DNA of 64,000 nucleotides from positions 992,001 through 1,056,000 of the forward strand of contig CAVQHI010000001.1 in NCBI GenBank assembly GCA_963712305.1, given 5' to 3'. The notes beneath the pieces were generated by a model. The model was not told the DNA's origin, ran no database searches, and saw nothing but the letters and a program-made list of their open reading frames with translations. Shown in pieces: positions 44,767-53,777 of this stretch. The DNA comes from DATFNI01 sp963712305 (lineage in GTDB: Bacteria > Bacteroidota > Rhodothermia > Balneolales > DATFMH01). The number at the start of each line of letters is the position of its first letter. Position 1 is the first letter of the stretch. The translations under genes were made by a program, and so were the position numbers.

Positions 44767-47700
44767 TTAAAATCCTACATTCAATCCTAACGAGAATGTT
44801 CTCGGCATTGGATATAATTGGTCACTACCTTGGTTACTGAGGTATTCACCGCCACTTTCAGGATCCGTGCCAGGCCAGTTAGTAAACGTGTAAAGGTTTT
44901 TCACGCTCACTGATAGTCTTAAATCGGTTAAACCGATTTTTTTTAACACTTTTTTATTAAGATTATAGGCAAACGATATATCATTAATACGGACGAAGTT
45001 CCGACTCATATACCAGTTAATACCAAGAGGATTACTATAAACCAATGAAGGACGGGAATTAGATTTATTCTGAGGTGTCCACCACCCTCCATCAAACTGA
45101 TTTAGAGCTCTACCAGGAACTAGGGGATTTATCAAATTGAAAGGAGCTTTCCAACCCAGCATAGAGTTTATATTCACAGATAGATGAAAATTTTTATAAT
45201 CTAATCGATTGGTAAGATTGAATTGAAATTTTGGGCTACCACCGGTAGCTACAACTTGTCGGTCAGCTGGCGTAATTTTACCGTCTCCATTTATATCTTT
45301 TACGCGAACGAAACCAGGTTGAGATCCGGCTGGAATATTTTTATCTCCTTCTTGATAAATACCATCAAAAACATAATCGTAATAGGCACCTATCGGTTTT
45401 CCAATAAACCAACCATTGGCTATGCTGTTATCCTCTTTCCCATCATGATTGACGTCAGTACGGAAAAGGTGGACGATTTTATTTACGTTGTGTGAAAATG
45501 CTAAATCACTTGTCCACGAAAATTCATTATTCTTGACATTAATACTACTTAGTGAAATCTCTATTCCTTTGTTATTAGTCTGTCCGATATTTGTTAATAT
45601 GCTTGAATAGCCGTTTATAACAGGAATGTTTCGCTTTATCAATAAGTTCTTAGTATTACTATTGTAAACTTCAATAGTTCCAGTAATGCGATTATTTAAC
45701 AACCCAAAATCAACTGCTGCATCGGCTTCATATGTTGTCTCCCATTTCAGATTATCATTACCTAAGGTTGAGTTTACAACACCGATCTTTTGGTTTGCTG
45801 CATTTCCGAATACATAATTAACCGTATTAGATAAGCTAAGTGACTGATAGGGATCGATCGCCTGGTTCCCAATTGCTCCATATGACACCCGTAACTTAAG
45901 CAGGTTCAAAACCTTTACATTTTTCATAAAAGGTTCATCTGACATTATCCACGCAAACGCGCCTGATGGAAATGTCGCATACTTGTTATTTACAGCAAAA
46001 ACGGAACTGCCATCTCTTCTTGCAGTAAAGGTGAAAATATATTTATCCCTGATTGCATAATTTAAACGCCCCATGTATGAGACCTGCTCTATTTTTTGTG
46101 CGTATGAAGTATTAGTCAAAATGTTGCCTAGATTCAGGTCATTGTAACCCAAACCATCTATGCTCAACAAGTTAGCATTAGCAGTTGTAGAGTTTAGGTC
46201 TGAATGAGTACGACTGTATAATAATGTAAGATCAATAGTTTGACTCTCACTAATACTACCGGAATATTTGAGAATATTTTCCAGCACCCAGTTAAACCCA
46301 TCCGAATAGTATTTATTTGCATATGTATTATTATAACTGAGATGCGAGTCTTGACGCATATAGTTAAAATTATGGTTCCATAAAAAGTTAGGAGAATAGT
46401 TTAATCTATAACTCAGTCTCCCGTTAAAAAGGGGTACTTTTAGTTTTGCAAAAAGATTGCTGAACAAATTAGTATTGATTTCGTCATTGCTGGTTAGAAG
46501 GGTGTTTCGCACCGGGTTTCCAGCGGCCCTTTCACTTGCTACTGGATTTAACGTTGGTTCTCCATCTTTGTAATACCATGTTCCGAAAGGGCTATCTCTA
46601 TAGGCATCCCGAACATTCGCACTAATACCGGAAAGATTTCTGCGTGAATATGCTGTTTCAGTACCGAGATTCAGCCAATCAGTCGCATCAAAATTAAGAT
46701 TAGCTCGTAAAACATCTCGCTCTTGGTTATCATTGAGCACTAATCCTTTATCATTACTGTAAGAACCTGATACATAGTAATTCAGACCATTTGTTATACC
46801 GGATACACTCAGATGTAATGTATTCAGCCTACCCTGTTGTGAGATTATATCCCATGGATTATGTGTAATTCCATTTTTATAGTTTTCTGCTTCCGTGGGA
46901 GCTAAATAATTCGATATTTTAGATGGATCAGCCTCCAAACCATTCTGCTTCCTCCAATCCAGTCTTCTTTCTATGTATCTTTGTGGACTTAATAGTTTAA
47001 TCCAATGTGAAGCGTATGATAGTCCACTTGATAGATTAACTTTAACAGAAGGTTTTTTTGTAGTTCCTTCTTTTGAGGTAATTAGAATAACCCCATTTGA
47101 CGCCCTCGATCCATATATAGCGGTAGCACTTGCATCCTTAAGAATATCCATCGTTTTGATGTCTTGAGGATTGATATCAGACAAAGAACCATTGAAAATA
47201 ATCCCATCCAAAACAATTAACGGGCTATTTCCCCCACTAAGAGAGTTTTTTCCCCTAATGAGTATAGTCCCCCCCTGGCCGGGCCTTCCATTACTATTAA
47301 ACTGAACACCGGGTACTGTGCTAAGAGACTGACTAACATTGGTATTCGGAAGGTCTTGATTCGTTTTGGTCATATTTATGGTAGAAATAGAACCCGTTAT
47401 ATTCCTTTTGCTTTGCGTACCGTAACCTACAACCACCATTTCTTGACCAGTGACGACTTCAGACTGCAATTCTATATTTATCGTGGTCCTCCCATTAACC
47501 GGTGTTAGCTGAGTCTTATACCCAATAAAAGAATATTGCAGAGTATCCTTCAGTGATGGCACCGTCAAGAGATAGTTTCCATTTCTATCAGTTGAAGTTC
47601 CTGTAGTCGTACCCTTAACAGCTATATTCACTCCTGGAAGGGGTTCATTTGTTGTTGCATCTGTAACCCTTCCTGATACCTGCTGCTGAGCATTTGCACT

Positions 47701-47793
47701 TACCGTTAAGGTTAAACAGAGTAATACGCTGATCATGAATGTGACTATTGCAAATCCTGCCACTGTATTGTAACCATTGTAGTAATTCATCAT
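44767..47793 (-). CDS. SusC-type TonB-dependent transporter without STN domain (locus 2)
   Basis: About 1008 residues from the ATG at 47793; the frame opens three codons earlier at GTG. A signal peptide ending VSANAQ is followed directly by the carboxypeptidase-like domain (QQVSGRVTDATTNEPLPGV), plug with the SusC signature (MVVVGYGTQSKRNITGSIST) and barrel. Unlike the SusC of locus 1 it lacks an STN domain, and no sigma/FecR pair is nearby, so regulation is by the LacI regulator encoded upstream. Two LacI-type sites at 47853 and 47928 lie in its leader, 75 bp apart. It partners with SusD encoded downstream for oligosaccharide uptake. Confidence 0.95.
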   Translation of the reverse strand: MMNYYNGYNTVAGFAIVTFMISVLLCLTLTVSANAQQQVSGRVTDATTNEPLPGVNIAVKGTTTGTSTDRNGNYLLTVPSLKDTLQYSFIGYKTQLTPVNGRTTINIELQSEVVTGQEMVVVGYGTQSKRNITGSISTINMTKTNQDLPNTNVSQSLSTVPGVQFNSNGRPGQGGTILIRGKNSLSGGNSPLIVLDGIIFNGSLSDINPQDIKTMDILKDASATAIYGSRASNGVILITSKEGTTKKPSVKVNLSSGLSYASHWIKLLSPQRYIERRLDWRKQNGLEADPSKISNYLAPTEAENYKNGITHNPWDIISQQGRLNTLHLSVSGITNGLNYYVSGSYSNDKGLVLNDNQERDVLRANLNFDATDWLNLGTETAYSRRNLSGISANVRDAYRDSPFGTWYYKDGEPTLNPVASERAAGNPVRNTLLTSNDEINTNLFSNLFAKLKVPLFNGRLSYRLNYSPNFLWNHNFNYMRQDSHLSYNNTYANKYYSDGFNWVLENILKYSGSISESQTIDLTLLYSRTHSDLNSTTANANLLSIDGLGYNDLNLGNILTNTSYAQKIEQVSYMGRLNYAIRDKYIFTFTARRDGSSVFAVNNKYATFPSGAFAWIMSDEPFMKNVKVLNLLKLRVSYGAIGNQAIDPYQSLSLSNTVNYVFGNAANQKIGVVNSTLGNDNLKWETTYEADAAVDFGLLNNRITGTIEVYNSNTKNLLIKRNIPVINGYSSILTNIGQTNNKGIEISLSSINVKNNEFSWTSDLAFSHNVNKIVHLFRTDVNHDGKEDNSIANGWFIGKPIGAYYDYVFDGIYQEGDKNIPAGSQPGFVRVKDINGDGKITPADRQVVATGGSPKFQFNLTNRLDYKNFHLSVNINSMLGWKAPFNLINPLVPGRALNQFDGGWWTPQNKSNSRPSLVYSNPLGINWYMSRNFVRINDISFAYNLNKKVLKKIGLTDLRLSVSVKNLYTFTNWPGTDPESGGEYLSNQGSDQLYPMPRTFSLGLNVGF

Positions 47794-47852
47794 ATAAACC
47801 ACTTTATTTGATATGAATCTCTAAGTAGGGTTATCACAGACGCACTATTAAT

Positions 47853-47864
47853 GTAATCGTTTAC
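47853..47864. promoter_or_regulatory. LacI-type operator in the susC leader (proximal)
   Basis: GTAATCGTTTAC lies 60 bases upstream of the susC start of locus 2. It has the central CG and AT arms of LacI/GalR sites and matches those at 39203, 47928 and 49095. Confidence 0.65.
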
Positions 47865-47927
47865 TTGAATAACAAGGACAAGACACACAATTAGTAGTTT
47901 TTATCCCGCGAAACCGCTTCCAAAAAG

Positions 47928-47939
47928 AAAACGATTACA
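47928..47939. promoter_or_regulatory. LacI-type operator in the susC leader (distal)
   Basis: AAAACGATTACA, the inverse-orientation version of the proximal site, is 75 bp away, about seven helical turns, a spacing that suits looping by a LacI-family tetramer or cooperative dimers. Confidence 0.6.
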
Positions 47940-48042
47940 TTTTTATTTGTCAAGCACTTTCTTTCTTTTTTTTTGTTATATCGCCTTATGCTTAACAAAA
48001 GCCATAAATATCAGATACTTATCAATTTCCGTGATTGATAGC

Positions 48043-49074
48043 TTACCTTTGTAAGATTGCTTTTCCGCATGATTCCCTAACAACCAATTCGGGATTCAGC
48101 ATAATATTAGTGGTGTTAAGATTTGGGTTGTTTAGCCTTTTCATCAATAGTTCAGCTGCATTAACTCCTAATTCATAACCTGGCTGTTTCACTGCAGTTA
48201 AAGGCGGGTTTAGTGCATTTGACCAAGACATATCATCGAATCCAATAAGAGCTATATCATTCGGAATTATCAAATTTTGTTTCTTTATTTCCTCGATACA
48301 ACCGAGTGTCATCAAATTATTTGTTGAAAAAACAGCAGTTGGTGGCTCATCTAATGACAAAAAAGTTTGCATCCCATGCTTTCCCCCTGATTCTTTATAG
48401 TTTTCAAACACGACCAAATCAGATACAAGCGATAAATTTGCCTCTTTCAACGCTTTCTTATAACCTTTATACCTTTCATCAGTAGTACTTAATCCCTTGA
48501 TACCATTGATGATTCCAATTCTTTTATGTCCCAGTTCCAACAATCTTTTTACAGCTATATAAGCGCCTTTTTCATTATTTATTAAAACAGAATCCATATC
48601 CAAACCCGATGGTTTCCTATCAACACAAACCATCGGGAATCCATCGCGTGATAATTCCTGTAGATAATTGATATTACCAGATGTCGGAGCAATAATAAAT
48701 CCCGATACTTTTTCGGATAGCATTGAGTCAATATAAAACTTCTCCTTTTCCGGATTTTCATCTGTATTGCTGATCATCACAGCATTCTTAAATCTGTGAC
48801 TTACATCCTCAACACCACGTGACAGATCTGAAAAAAAAGGATTACCAATGTCTGTTATTATTAATCCTATAATCAGGGAGTCTGTTGTTTTGACCCTCAT
48901 TCGCCGTGCCACACGATCCGGTTTGTAATCTAATTTTTTTGCTGCGGCCAAAACACGTTCAGCAGTTGATTTTTTTACATTTGCTGATTTATTCAGTGCA
49001 CGAGAAACTGTTGCTGTAGAGACCTTAGCTTCTCGTGCCACATCTTGAACTGAGTACGTTCTATTCTTCTGCAT
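48043..49074 (-). CDS. LacI-family transcriptional regulator
   Basis: 343 residues. The N-terminal LacI helix-turn-helix and hinge are clear: YSVQDVAREAKVSTATVSRA then LNKSANVKKSTAERVLAAAK and LDYKPDRVARRMR. The remainder is a periplasmic-binding-protein-like sensor (LIIGLIITDIGNPFFSDLSR; IGFDDMSWSNALNPPLTAV). It should bind a sugar or sugar phosphate from the locus 2 glycan and release operators. Matching palindromes lie upstream of itself (49095), of susC (47853, 47928) and of the fucI operon (39203). It is encoded 240 bases upstream of susC on the same strand. Repressor versus activator role cannot be decided, although the site over its own promoter suggests autoregulation. Confidence 0.95.
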   Translation of the reverse strand: MQKNRTYSVQDVAREAKVSTATVSRALNKSANVKKSTAERVLAAAKKLDYKPDRVARRMRVKTTDSLIIGLIITDIGNPFFSDLSRGVEDVSHRFKNAVMISNTDENPEKEKFYIDSMLSEKVSGFIIAPTSGNINYLQELSRDGFPMVCVDRKPSGLDMDSVLINNEKGAYIAVKRLLELGHKRIGIINGIKGLSTTDERYKGYKKALKEANLSLVSDLVVFENYKESGGKHGMQTFLSLDEPPTAVFSTNNLMTLGCIEEIKKQNLIIPNDIALIGFDDMSWSNALNPPLTAVKQPGYELGVNAAELLMKRLNNPNLNTTNIMLNPELVVRESCGKAILQR

Positions 49075-49094
49075 TAAGATCTACTTAGTCTATG

Positions 49095-49106
49095 AAATCG
49101 TTTACA
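49095..49106. promoter_or_regulatory. LacI-type operator upstream of lacI
   Basis: AAATCGTTTACA lies 21 bases upstream of the lacI start. On the minus strand it sits beside TATTCTTG, one base off the TAnnTTTG promoter element, so occupancy would block transcription. Confidence 0.6.
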
Positions 49107-49359
49107 AGAATATACGCTTTTTGAATGAGAATTAAACTGGCACACATATCGAACATACCGCCCAAAAATTAAATAAATATTTTTAGTACAAAAATGGGAC
49201 TAAAGATCCTATGGTTTTGGCCCTATTACATAGAAACAAGGATTTTCAATCGATCTTCAGTCGATTAGCTATACCATCAAGTAAATTAAAATCATTAAAG
49301 ATACAGACGTTACTTTAATCCAGACTTGACTACTATTTATTTTCGGTTAAATTTACTGG
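49107..49359. other. Divergent intergenic region (lacI / EVE-like gene)
   Basis: AT-rich sequence between the divergent lacI and EVE-like genes, which together with the two operators makes a gap of about 320 bases. No additional feature is recognised. Confidence 0.4.
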
Positions 49360-49374
49360 TGTTACAATGTAACA
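49360..49374. promoter_or_regulatory. Palindrome upstream of the RHH-EVE gene, candidate autoregulatory site
   Basis: TGTTACAATGTAACA is a perfect inverted repeat (arms TGTTAC/GTAACA) ending 24 bases before the ATG at 49399. Ribbon-helix-helix proteins usually bind short dyads over their own promoters, and the encoded protein starts with such a domain. Confidence 0.6.
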
Positions 49375-49398
49375 TAATAACACTTAAACACTATTATC

Positions 49399-50085
49399 AT
49401 GGGTAAAGTTATCAGAATATCGGATGAGACGTTCAGCAGACTCCAACAACTTGCAGAACCATTAGTTGATACACCGGCCAGCGTTATCGATAAACTTCTT
49501 GATCAATACGAATCCGGTATTAAGACGAGTAAGTCATTGGAGAAAAGAGAATTGTATACTGTTTCTTCGAATCACAATTTATTCCTTGTGCCTGCTGATA
49601 AATCAAACATCAAGCAGTCTATTCAAAAAAAAGTACGTTTTGAAGACGCATCGCTGTATTTAAACCATAGTGATAAAAATCGACTCCGATCAATATTAGG
49701 ACAAGATGAATCCTTTAACTGCTGGGCGATGACCGAAAGTAATAGATCTATGTTTAATCGTATGGAGAAAGGCGACTATGTTCTTCTAACTATTAAAGGT
49801 ACCGGAAAATTTGATCTAGTGGGTAAAATCAAGGGCAAGTTAGAATCTGAGTCTTTGGGCAATAAACTTTGGTCCTTTACACCTGGGAAGCCATGGAGTC
49901 TGATCTACCTTTTAGATGACCTTAAAGCCATTAGTATTGATAAACAGAAAATGGTTCAACTTTTGGGCTATAAAAGCAATTTCCCCGTTTACGGATCAAT
50001 AAGAGTTCAAAAGCAAAACTTAAATGTTGCTATTGCTAACTATGGTGATATTGAGTCATTAATTAATGCACTGAATGAATCATAG
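49399..50085 (+). CDS. Ribbon-helix-helix protein fused to an EVE/PUA-like reader domain
   Basis: 228 residues. Residues 1-38 (GKVIRISDETFSRLQQLAEP, then ASVIDKLLDQYE) look like a ribbon-helix-helix DNA-binding or dimerisation unit. Residues about 104-203 match the EVE/PUA-like reader found at the ends of modification-dependent restriction proteins: NCWAMTESNRSMFNRMEKGD, YVLLTIKGTGKFDLVGKIKG, GKPWSLIYLLDDLKAISI and a final YGSIRV strand. Such readers flip modified bases such as 5mC or 5hmC into an aromatic cage. A linker (40-100) joins them. The gene opens a defence cluster, 130 bases before a PD-(D/E)XK nuclease-like gene on the same strand. Fusion of RHH with this reader is unusual. The RHH and reader calls are by pattern recognition; function is inferred. 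Confidence 0.65.
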   Translation: MGKVIRISDETFSRLQQLAEPLVDTPASVIDKLLDQYESGIKTSKSLEKRELYTVSSNHNLFLVPADKSNIKQSIQKKVRFEDASLYLNHSDKNRLRSILGQDESFNCWAMTESNRSMFNRMEKGDYVLLTIKGTGKFDLVGKIKGKLESESLGNKLWSFTPGKPWSLIYLLDDLKAISIDKQKMVQLLGYKSNFPVYGSIRVQKQNLNVAIANYGDIESLINALNES

Positions 50086-50215
50086 ATTTATCATCTCGCT
50101 TGAACTTCTGTAATTTATTGTGAAACTATAAATTTTCCTTTCTGAGATATATACTTATCATCCCTATAATAATTAAAGAGTGAGGTGTTAGATAAATGAT
50201 TCTGGAGAGTTGCTT

Positions 50216-50977
50216 ATGAGTGTTATCTGGTCTTATGCTGGGAATGAGGTTGGCGGCTATGAAGATCTCCTAAAACGATACAGCACTAAGGAATTTGCAT
50301 CTCCTACACGGTCTACGATACCACTTCTATCATACTGGCGGAATCCGATTACTCGTATAGATGAGTTAAAAAAGGTCATTAAACACTCTTCATCCGAATC
50401 AATTTACTTAGACTTTGAGCACCGGGTTCCAACACAGAGGGGCAAAGGGAATCCATCGTGTACAGATCTTAAATTGTCTTTCGGATCAACCTCAGTTTAT
50501 ATTGAAGCTAAATACAAAGAACCGCGTTATGCTGAAGTTGGTACCTGGCTTAATAAATCAAATACAAAGAACCGCCACGAAGTCATGACTGGATGGCTTC
50601 AGCTTTTAAACAAATGTTCTGGAGAAGATCTTAAAATTTCTGATGTTGAAGCCCTTCCATACCAATTGATTCACCGAGCAGCATCTGCCTGCTATGGTAA
50701 CGTCCACAATCGTTTATTGGTTTACCAAGTGTTCACTGAAAGTACAGCTAAGCGAGATATGTATATATCAGACCTTCGATCATTATCAAAACTACTTGGG
50801 GGCGGGTCGAAATTGGAGATATGTCTTGTCGAATGTGTGATTGATCCGACGGATTTCTGGCTGGACCTTCAAAAAAAGTGGAAAAGTGGAGAACGAGATC
50901 TAAGTTCAGAAGTTTTTGACGGTCTTATGGATAACAACTTTAAGCATATTCATCTAAAACAGATTACTGCTGTCTGA
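50216..50977 (+). CDS. PD-(D/E)XK nuclease-like protein
   Basis: 253 residues from the ATG at 50216 with GGAG upstream; the frame opens two codons earlier at TTG. The restriction-enzyme-like core shows IYLDFEHRVPTQRGKGNPSC (candidate Glu about 68), then TDLKLSFGSTSVYIEAKYKE, giving D84 ... E97-A-K99, the order of PD-(D/E)XK metal ligands. The C-terminal half (HNRLLVYQVFTESTAKRDMY; ISDLRSLSKLLGGG) is uncharacterised and resembles DUF6946-type proteins by length and layout only. It follows the RHH-EVE gene, suggesting the two act as reader and cutter. No methyltransferase lies nearby, consistent with a type IV rather than a type II system. Confidence 0.65.
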   Translation: MSVIWSYAGNEVGGYEDLLKRYSTKEFASPTRSTIPLLSYWRNPITRIDELKKVIKHSSSESIYLDFEHRVPTQRGKGNPSCTDLKLSFGSTSVYIEAKYKEPRYAEVGTWLNKSNTKNRHEVMTGWLQLLNKCSGEDLKISDVEALPYQLIHRAASACYGNVHNRLLVYQVFTESTAKRDMYISDLRSLSKLLGGGSKLEICLVECVIDPTDFWLDLQKKWKSGERDLSSEVFDGLMDNNFKHIHLKQITAV

Positions 50978-51151
50978 TTCCAGATTAAATAATTTAAGGG
51001 GCATTATCTCTTAATAAGTGTTTACTAAGTTTATGACTCGCATGATCCCTACAATAAATATTTCTCTTAACAGCTCGATAATTTTTAAAATCATCAGTAC
51101 TATGATCATCAAAAGATAAGGAGTCCACGTGATTGGCCCGTTATTGGTATT

Positions 51152-51349
51152 ATGAGGAAATCTGAACTGTCAGAACAGGATATTCGTACGAAATTCATCA
51201 CTCCGGCTATTATTGATGCCGGTTGGGATCGGGATCGCCAGTTACGTAACATGGTTTATTTCGCGAACTATAAGATCATTGAGCAGGCTGATATGATAAT
51301 GTATCGGAATGTCCGAAAATACTCGACATCCCGTTTATTTACAGTTTAA
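51152..51349 (+). pseudogene. Truncated type I restriction HsdR N-terminus
   Basis: A 65-codon frame reads ELSEQDIRTKFITPAIIDAG then WDRDRQLRNMVYFANYKII, the beginning of EcoEI-type HsdR subunits (SEQDIRTKFITPAI...AGWD). The full protein is over 700 residues. Here the frame diverges after about residue 48 and stops, and nothing resembling the nuclease or helicase domains follows. It is a decay product and marks the region as a site of restriction-system turnover. Confidence 0.75.
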
Positions 51350-51386
51350 AGCAATGGTTATATCAACATGAATTAACATTATTTTT

Positions 51387-53777
51387 ATGGCAAAAAGGCC
51401 TCACTTATATTTTCGCGGAGAGCAGCTACACGGCGGTAACTTCAACTATCCGAGACGAAATGTAAATTCGGGAGACGATGAAGAACCAATCCAAAAGGAT
51501 TATATGCCCATGCAGGAAGACTTTCGAGTCAGCCTGGGTAACTTTAACAGGAAACGCCGCCAAAGAGCAGAGCGAAGAAACCCTCAAATAGATGTCAGAC
51601 ACTTAGATTTTATCCAGTTTAACTTCTTTAACGTTTTTAAAATTGCCGACTTTAGAAGAAAATACCTCCAGAGATTTGGTCTAACTCCTGTATCATTTTG
51701 GGACTATAACCGGTCCGGATTATTCGCTATTGAGGATCGAGATCGTTTCGAGCAATTCATCACTGATATTCAAAACTTTATTGAAGCCGAAAATCCTCGT
51801 GAATCAGATGAATACTCACCTATTATCCGGTTCATAAAATCATTCAACGGGTTTTCTACCGAAGAGATTTTGAAAATATCCGAAACACATCCTAGGGTTA
51901 CCGTTGATCTTATTAAAACTTCCGGTCTCTTTGCTGATTACATCGAACCTATCCAAAGAAGGTTAGTTAAATATTTACAAGAACAAAATGTCGACTTTGA
52001 GCTAAATACCAGATCGGAAACCATTGAGCTGGTTAATCCCATTATGGAAACGCTTATTGAAATTGCCGATAATTTCGACATTCTTCAGAGCGTATCGTCT
52101 CATGATTCTGGAATTATCCGTCCATCGCGATATGGCATTCCCATCCGAGAATATGGATTTTCAATTAATGAAGACGATATCGAGGGGCTGCCAATTATTG
52201 GAATCCTTGATTCAGGTGTCAGCGATCAGAATCCTTTAGCACCATTATTAATAGAAGCCAATCCATCTTTTGATCTAACCAATACTGATCCTTTTGACGA
52301 TCAGATTGACCATGGAACCGGTGTAGCCGGACTGGCCGCCCTTGGGATAAAACCTTTTCCGGATTTTCTTGGAGAATTTGAAGCTGATGCACGAATTCTA
52401 CCAATCAAGATTATTTCCCGCAATAGGACCACCATATCTCAAAAAGGTGTAATTGATGCAATAAGAAGAGCATACGAAGAATATGGTGTTAGAATATTTG
52501 TTCTCACTGTGACGTGGGATGAACCAAAGAAAACGCATGAGAAACAATCAGAATATACTTTTTCTCTTGATCAACTGGCCAACGAGTTGAACATCCTAAT
52601 CTTTATATCGACAGGGAACCTTCAATCACTCTATCGAAGACGTGGAGCTACCCTCTTAGATTATCCTGATCATTTTTTGGATGAAGTTACAAATCTTCAA
52701 ACCCCGGCAGACAGTATGAATAATATAACTGTCGGTGCAGTAGCAGATGATCTTCTGGAGCAAAATTTTGACGGATTTTCAATCGATGAATCTTATCCTG
52801 CCGTATACAGTCGAAAAAGCCACTTTGACTGGAATGATGGGTCTCTTAAGAAGACATTGGTAAATCTTCAATTAGTTAAACCTGATATTTTAATGCCGGG
52901 TGGAGATTATGATAGACAAACGGAACCCGATGTTTATGGTATACAAGTTCTCTCATCAGTCCCTGGACGATTTTTCGATAAACAGCCAGGTACGAGCTAC
53001 TCCGCACCGTTAGCAGCAAATATCGCAGCTAGACTGTTAAAGCAGTATCCTTCTATTTCAAATATGCAGACAATAAAAGCAATTCTTATTAATAGTGCCG
53101 AAGTCGGGAACCTCGGACCAGAATTTGTAAATATACCTAAACGTACCAAAATTGCAATTCATGGACATGGAAAACCAACAGATGATGTCGCTCTTTTTTC
53201 AGATAATCATCGGGCCACATTCATTATTGAGAGTTCAATTCGGCCTGAAACTATGGAAATGTTTGAGTTACAGTTGCCGGATTATTTACAACACATGTAT
53301 AAATCACGTGCTTTATTGAAAGTAAATGCTACACTTTGTTTCAAGTTTGATCCGGCTCCGGACAATCATATAGCATACTGTCCAATTCATTTTGCGTTCG
53401 GATTCTTCAAAAATCTTCCTATTAATCAAATTACAACCGGGAAATTGGATGATATCAAATTAAAAGAGGGATGGACAGAAGATTATTACTTTGGAGATAA
53501 GGTCCTGAGTAATACGCAAAAAGTATCCTTTTCGATCAGTAAACCGGACCTGGTAAATGAAAATAATGTTGTAAGGATTGGTATTCATAACAGATTACAT
53601 AAACATCTCGACACCGACCAGACCAGAAGAAATAATAGATTGCATCAATACTCCCTGGTTGTATCGGTTGAGGAGAATACGCGCGAGGACAGAAGGGAAC
53701 ACAATCTTTACGATGAACTTGTAGCTATAAATGAATTGGAGGCTATAGCAGAAATCGAACTCGATGCGGAAGTTTAA
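51387..53777 (+). CDS. Subtilisin-like (S8) protease, IetS-like defence/toxin component
   Basis: 796 residues with no signal peptide, so cytoplasmic, unlike typical secreted subtilases. A 260-residue N-terminal region of unknown fold precedes the S8 catalytic domain: D275 in IIGILDSGVSD, H309 in IDHGTGVAGLAALG, oxyanion Asn in FISTGNLQS (N411) and S537 in PGTSYSAPLAANIAARLL. A C-terminal beta-rich region (about 600-796) follows. Intracellular S8 proteases paired with a small AAA ATPase form the IetAS group, described as a plasmid toxin-antitoxin pair and as an antiphage system. Here the ATPase gene is convergent and the two 3' ends overlap by four bases, which differs from the usual tandem order. 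All catalytic residues are intact. Confidence 0.8.
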   Translation: MAKRPHLYFRGEQLHGGNFNYPRRNVNSGDDEEPIQKDYMPMQEDFRVSLGNFNRKRRQRAERRNPQIDVRHLDFIQFNFFNVFKIADFRRKYLQRFGLTPVSFWDYNRSGLFAIEDRDRFEQFITDIQNFIEAENPRESDEYSPIIRFIKSFNGFSTEEILKISETHPRVTVDLIKTSGLFADYIEPIQRRLVKYLQEQNVDFELNTRSETIELVNPIMETLIEIADNFDILQSVSSHDSGIIRPSRYGIPIREYGFSINEDDIEGLPIIGILDSGVSDQNPLAPLLIEANPSFDLTNTDPFDDQIDHGTGVAGLAALGIKPFPDFLGEFEADARILPIKIISRNRTTISQKGVIDAIRRAYEEYGVRIFVLTVTWDEPKKTHEKQSEYTFSLDQLANELNILIFISTGNLQSLYRRRGATLLDYPDHFLDEVTNLQTPADSMNNITVGAVADDLLEQNFDGFSIDESYPAVYSRKSHFDWNDGSLKKTLVNLQLVKPDILMPGGDYDRQTEPDVYGIQVLSSVPGRFFDKQPGTSYSAPLAANIAARLLKQYPSISNMQTIKAILINSAEVGNLGPEFVNIPKRTKIAIHGHGKPTDDVALFSDNHRATFIIESSIRPETMEMFELQLPDYLQHMYKSRALLKVNATLCFKFDPAPDNHIAYCPIHFAFGFFKNLPINQITTGKLDDIKLKEGWTEDYYFGDKVLSNTQKVSFSISKPDLVNENNVVRIGIHNRLHKHLDTDQTRRNNRLHQYSLVVSVEENTREDRREHNLYDELVAINELEAIAEIELDAEV

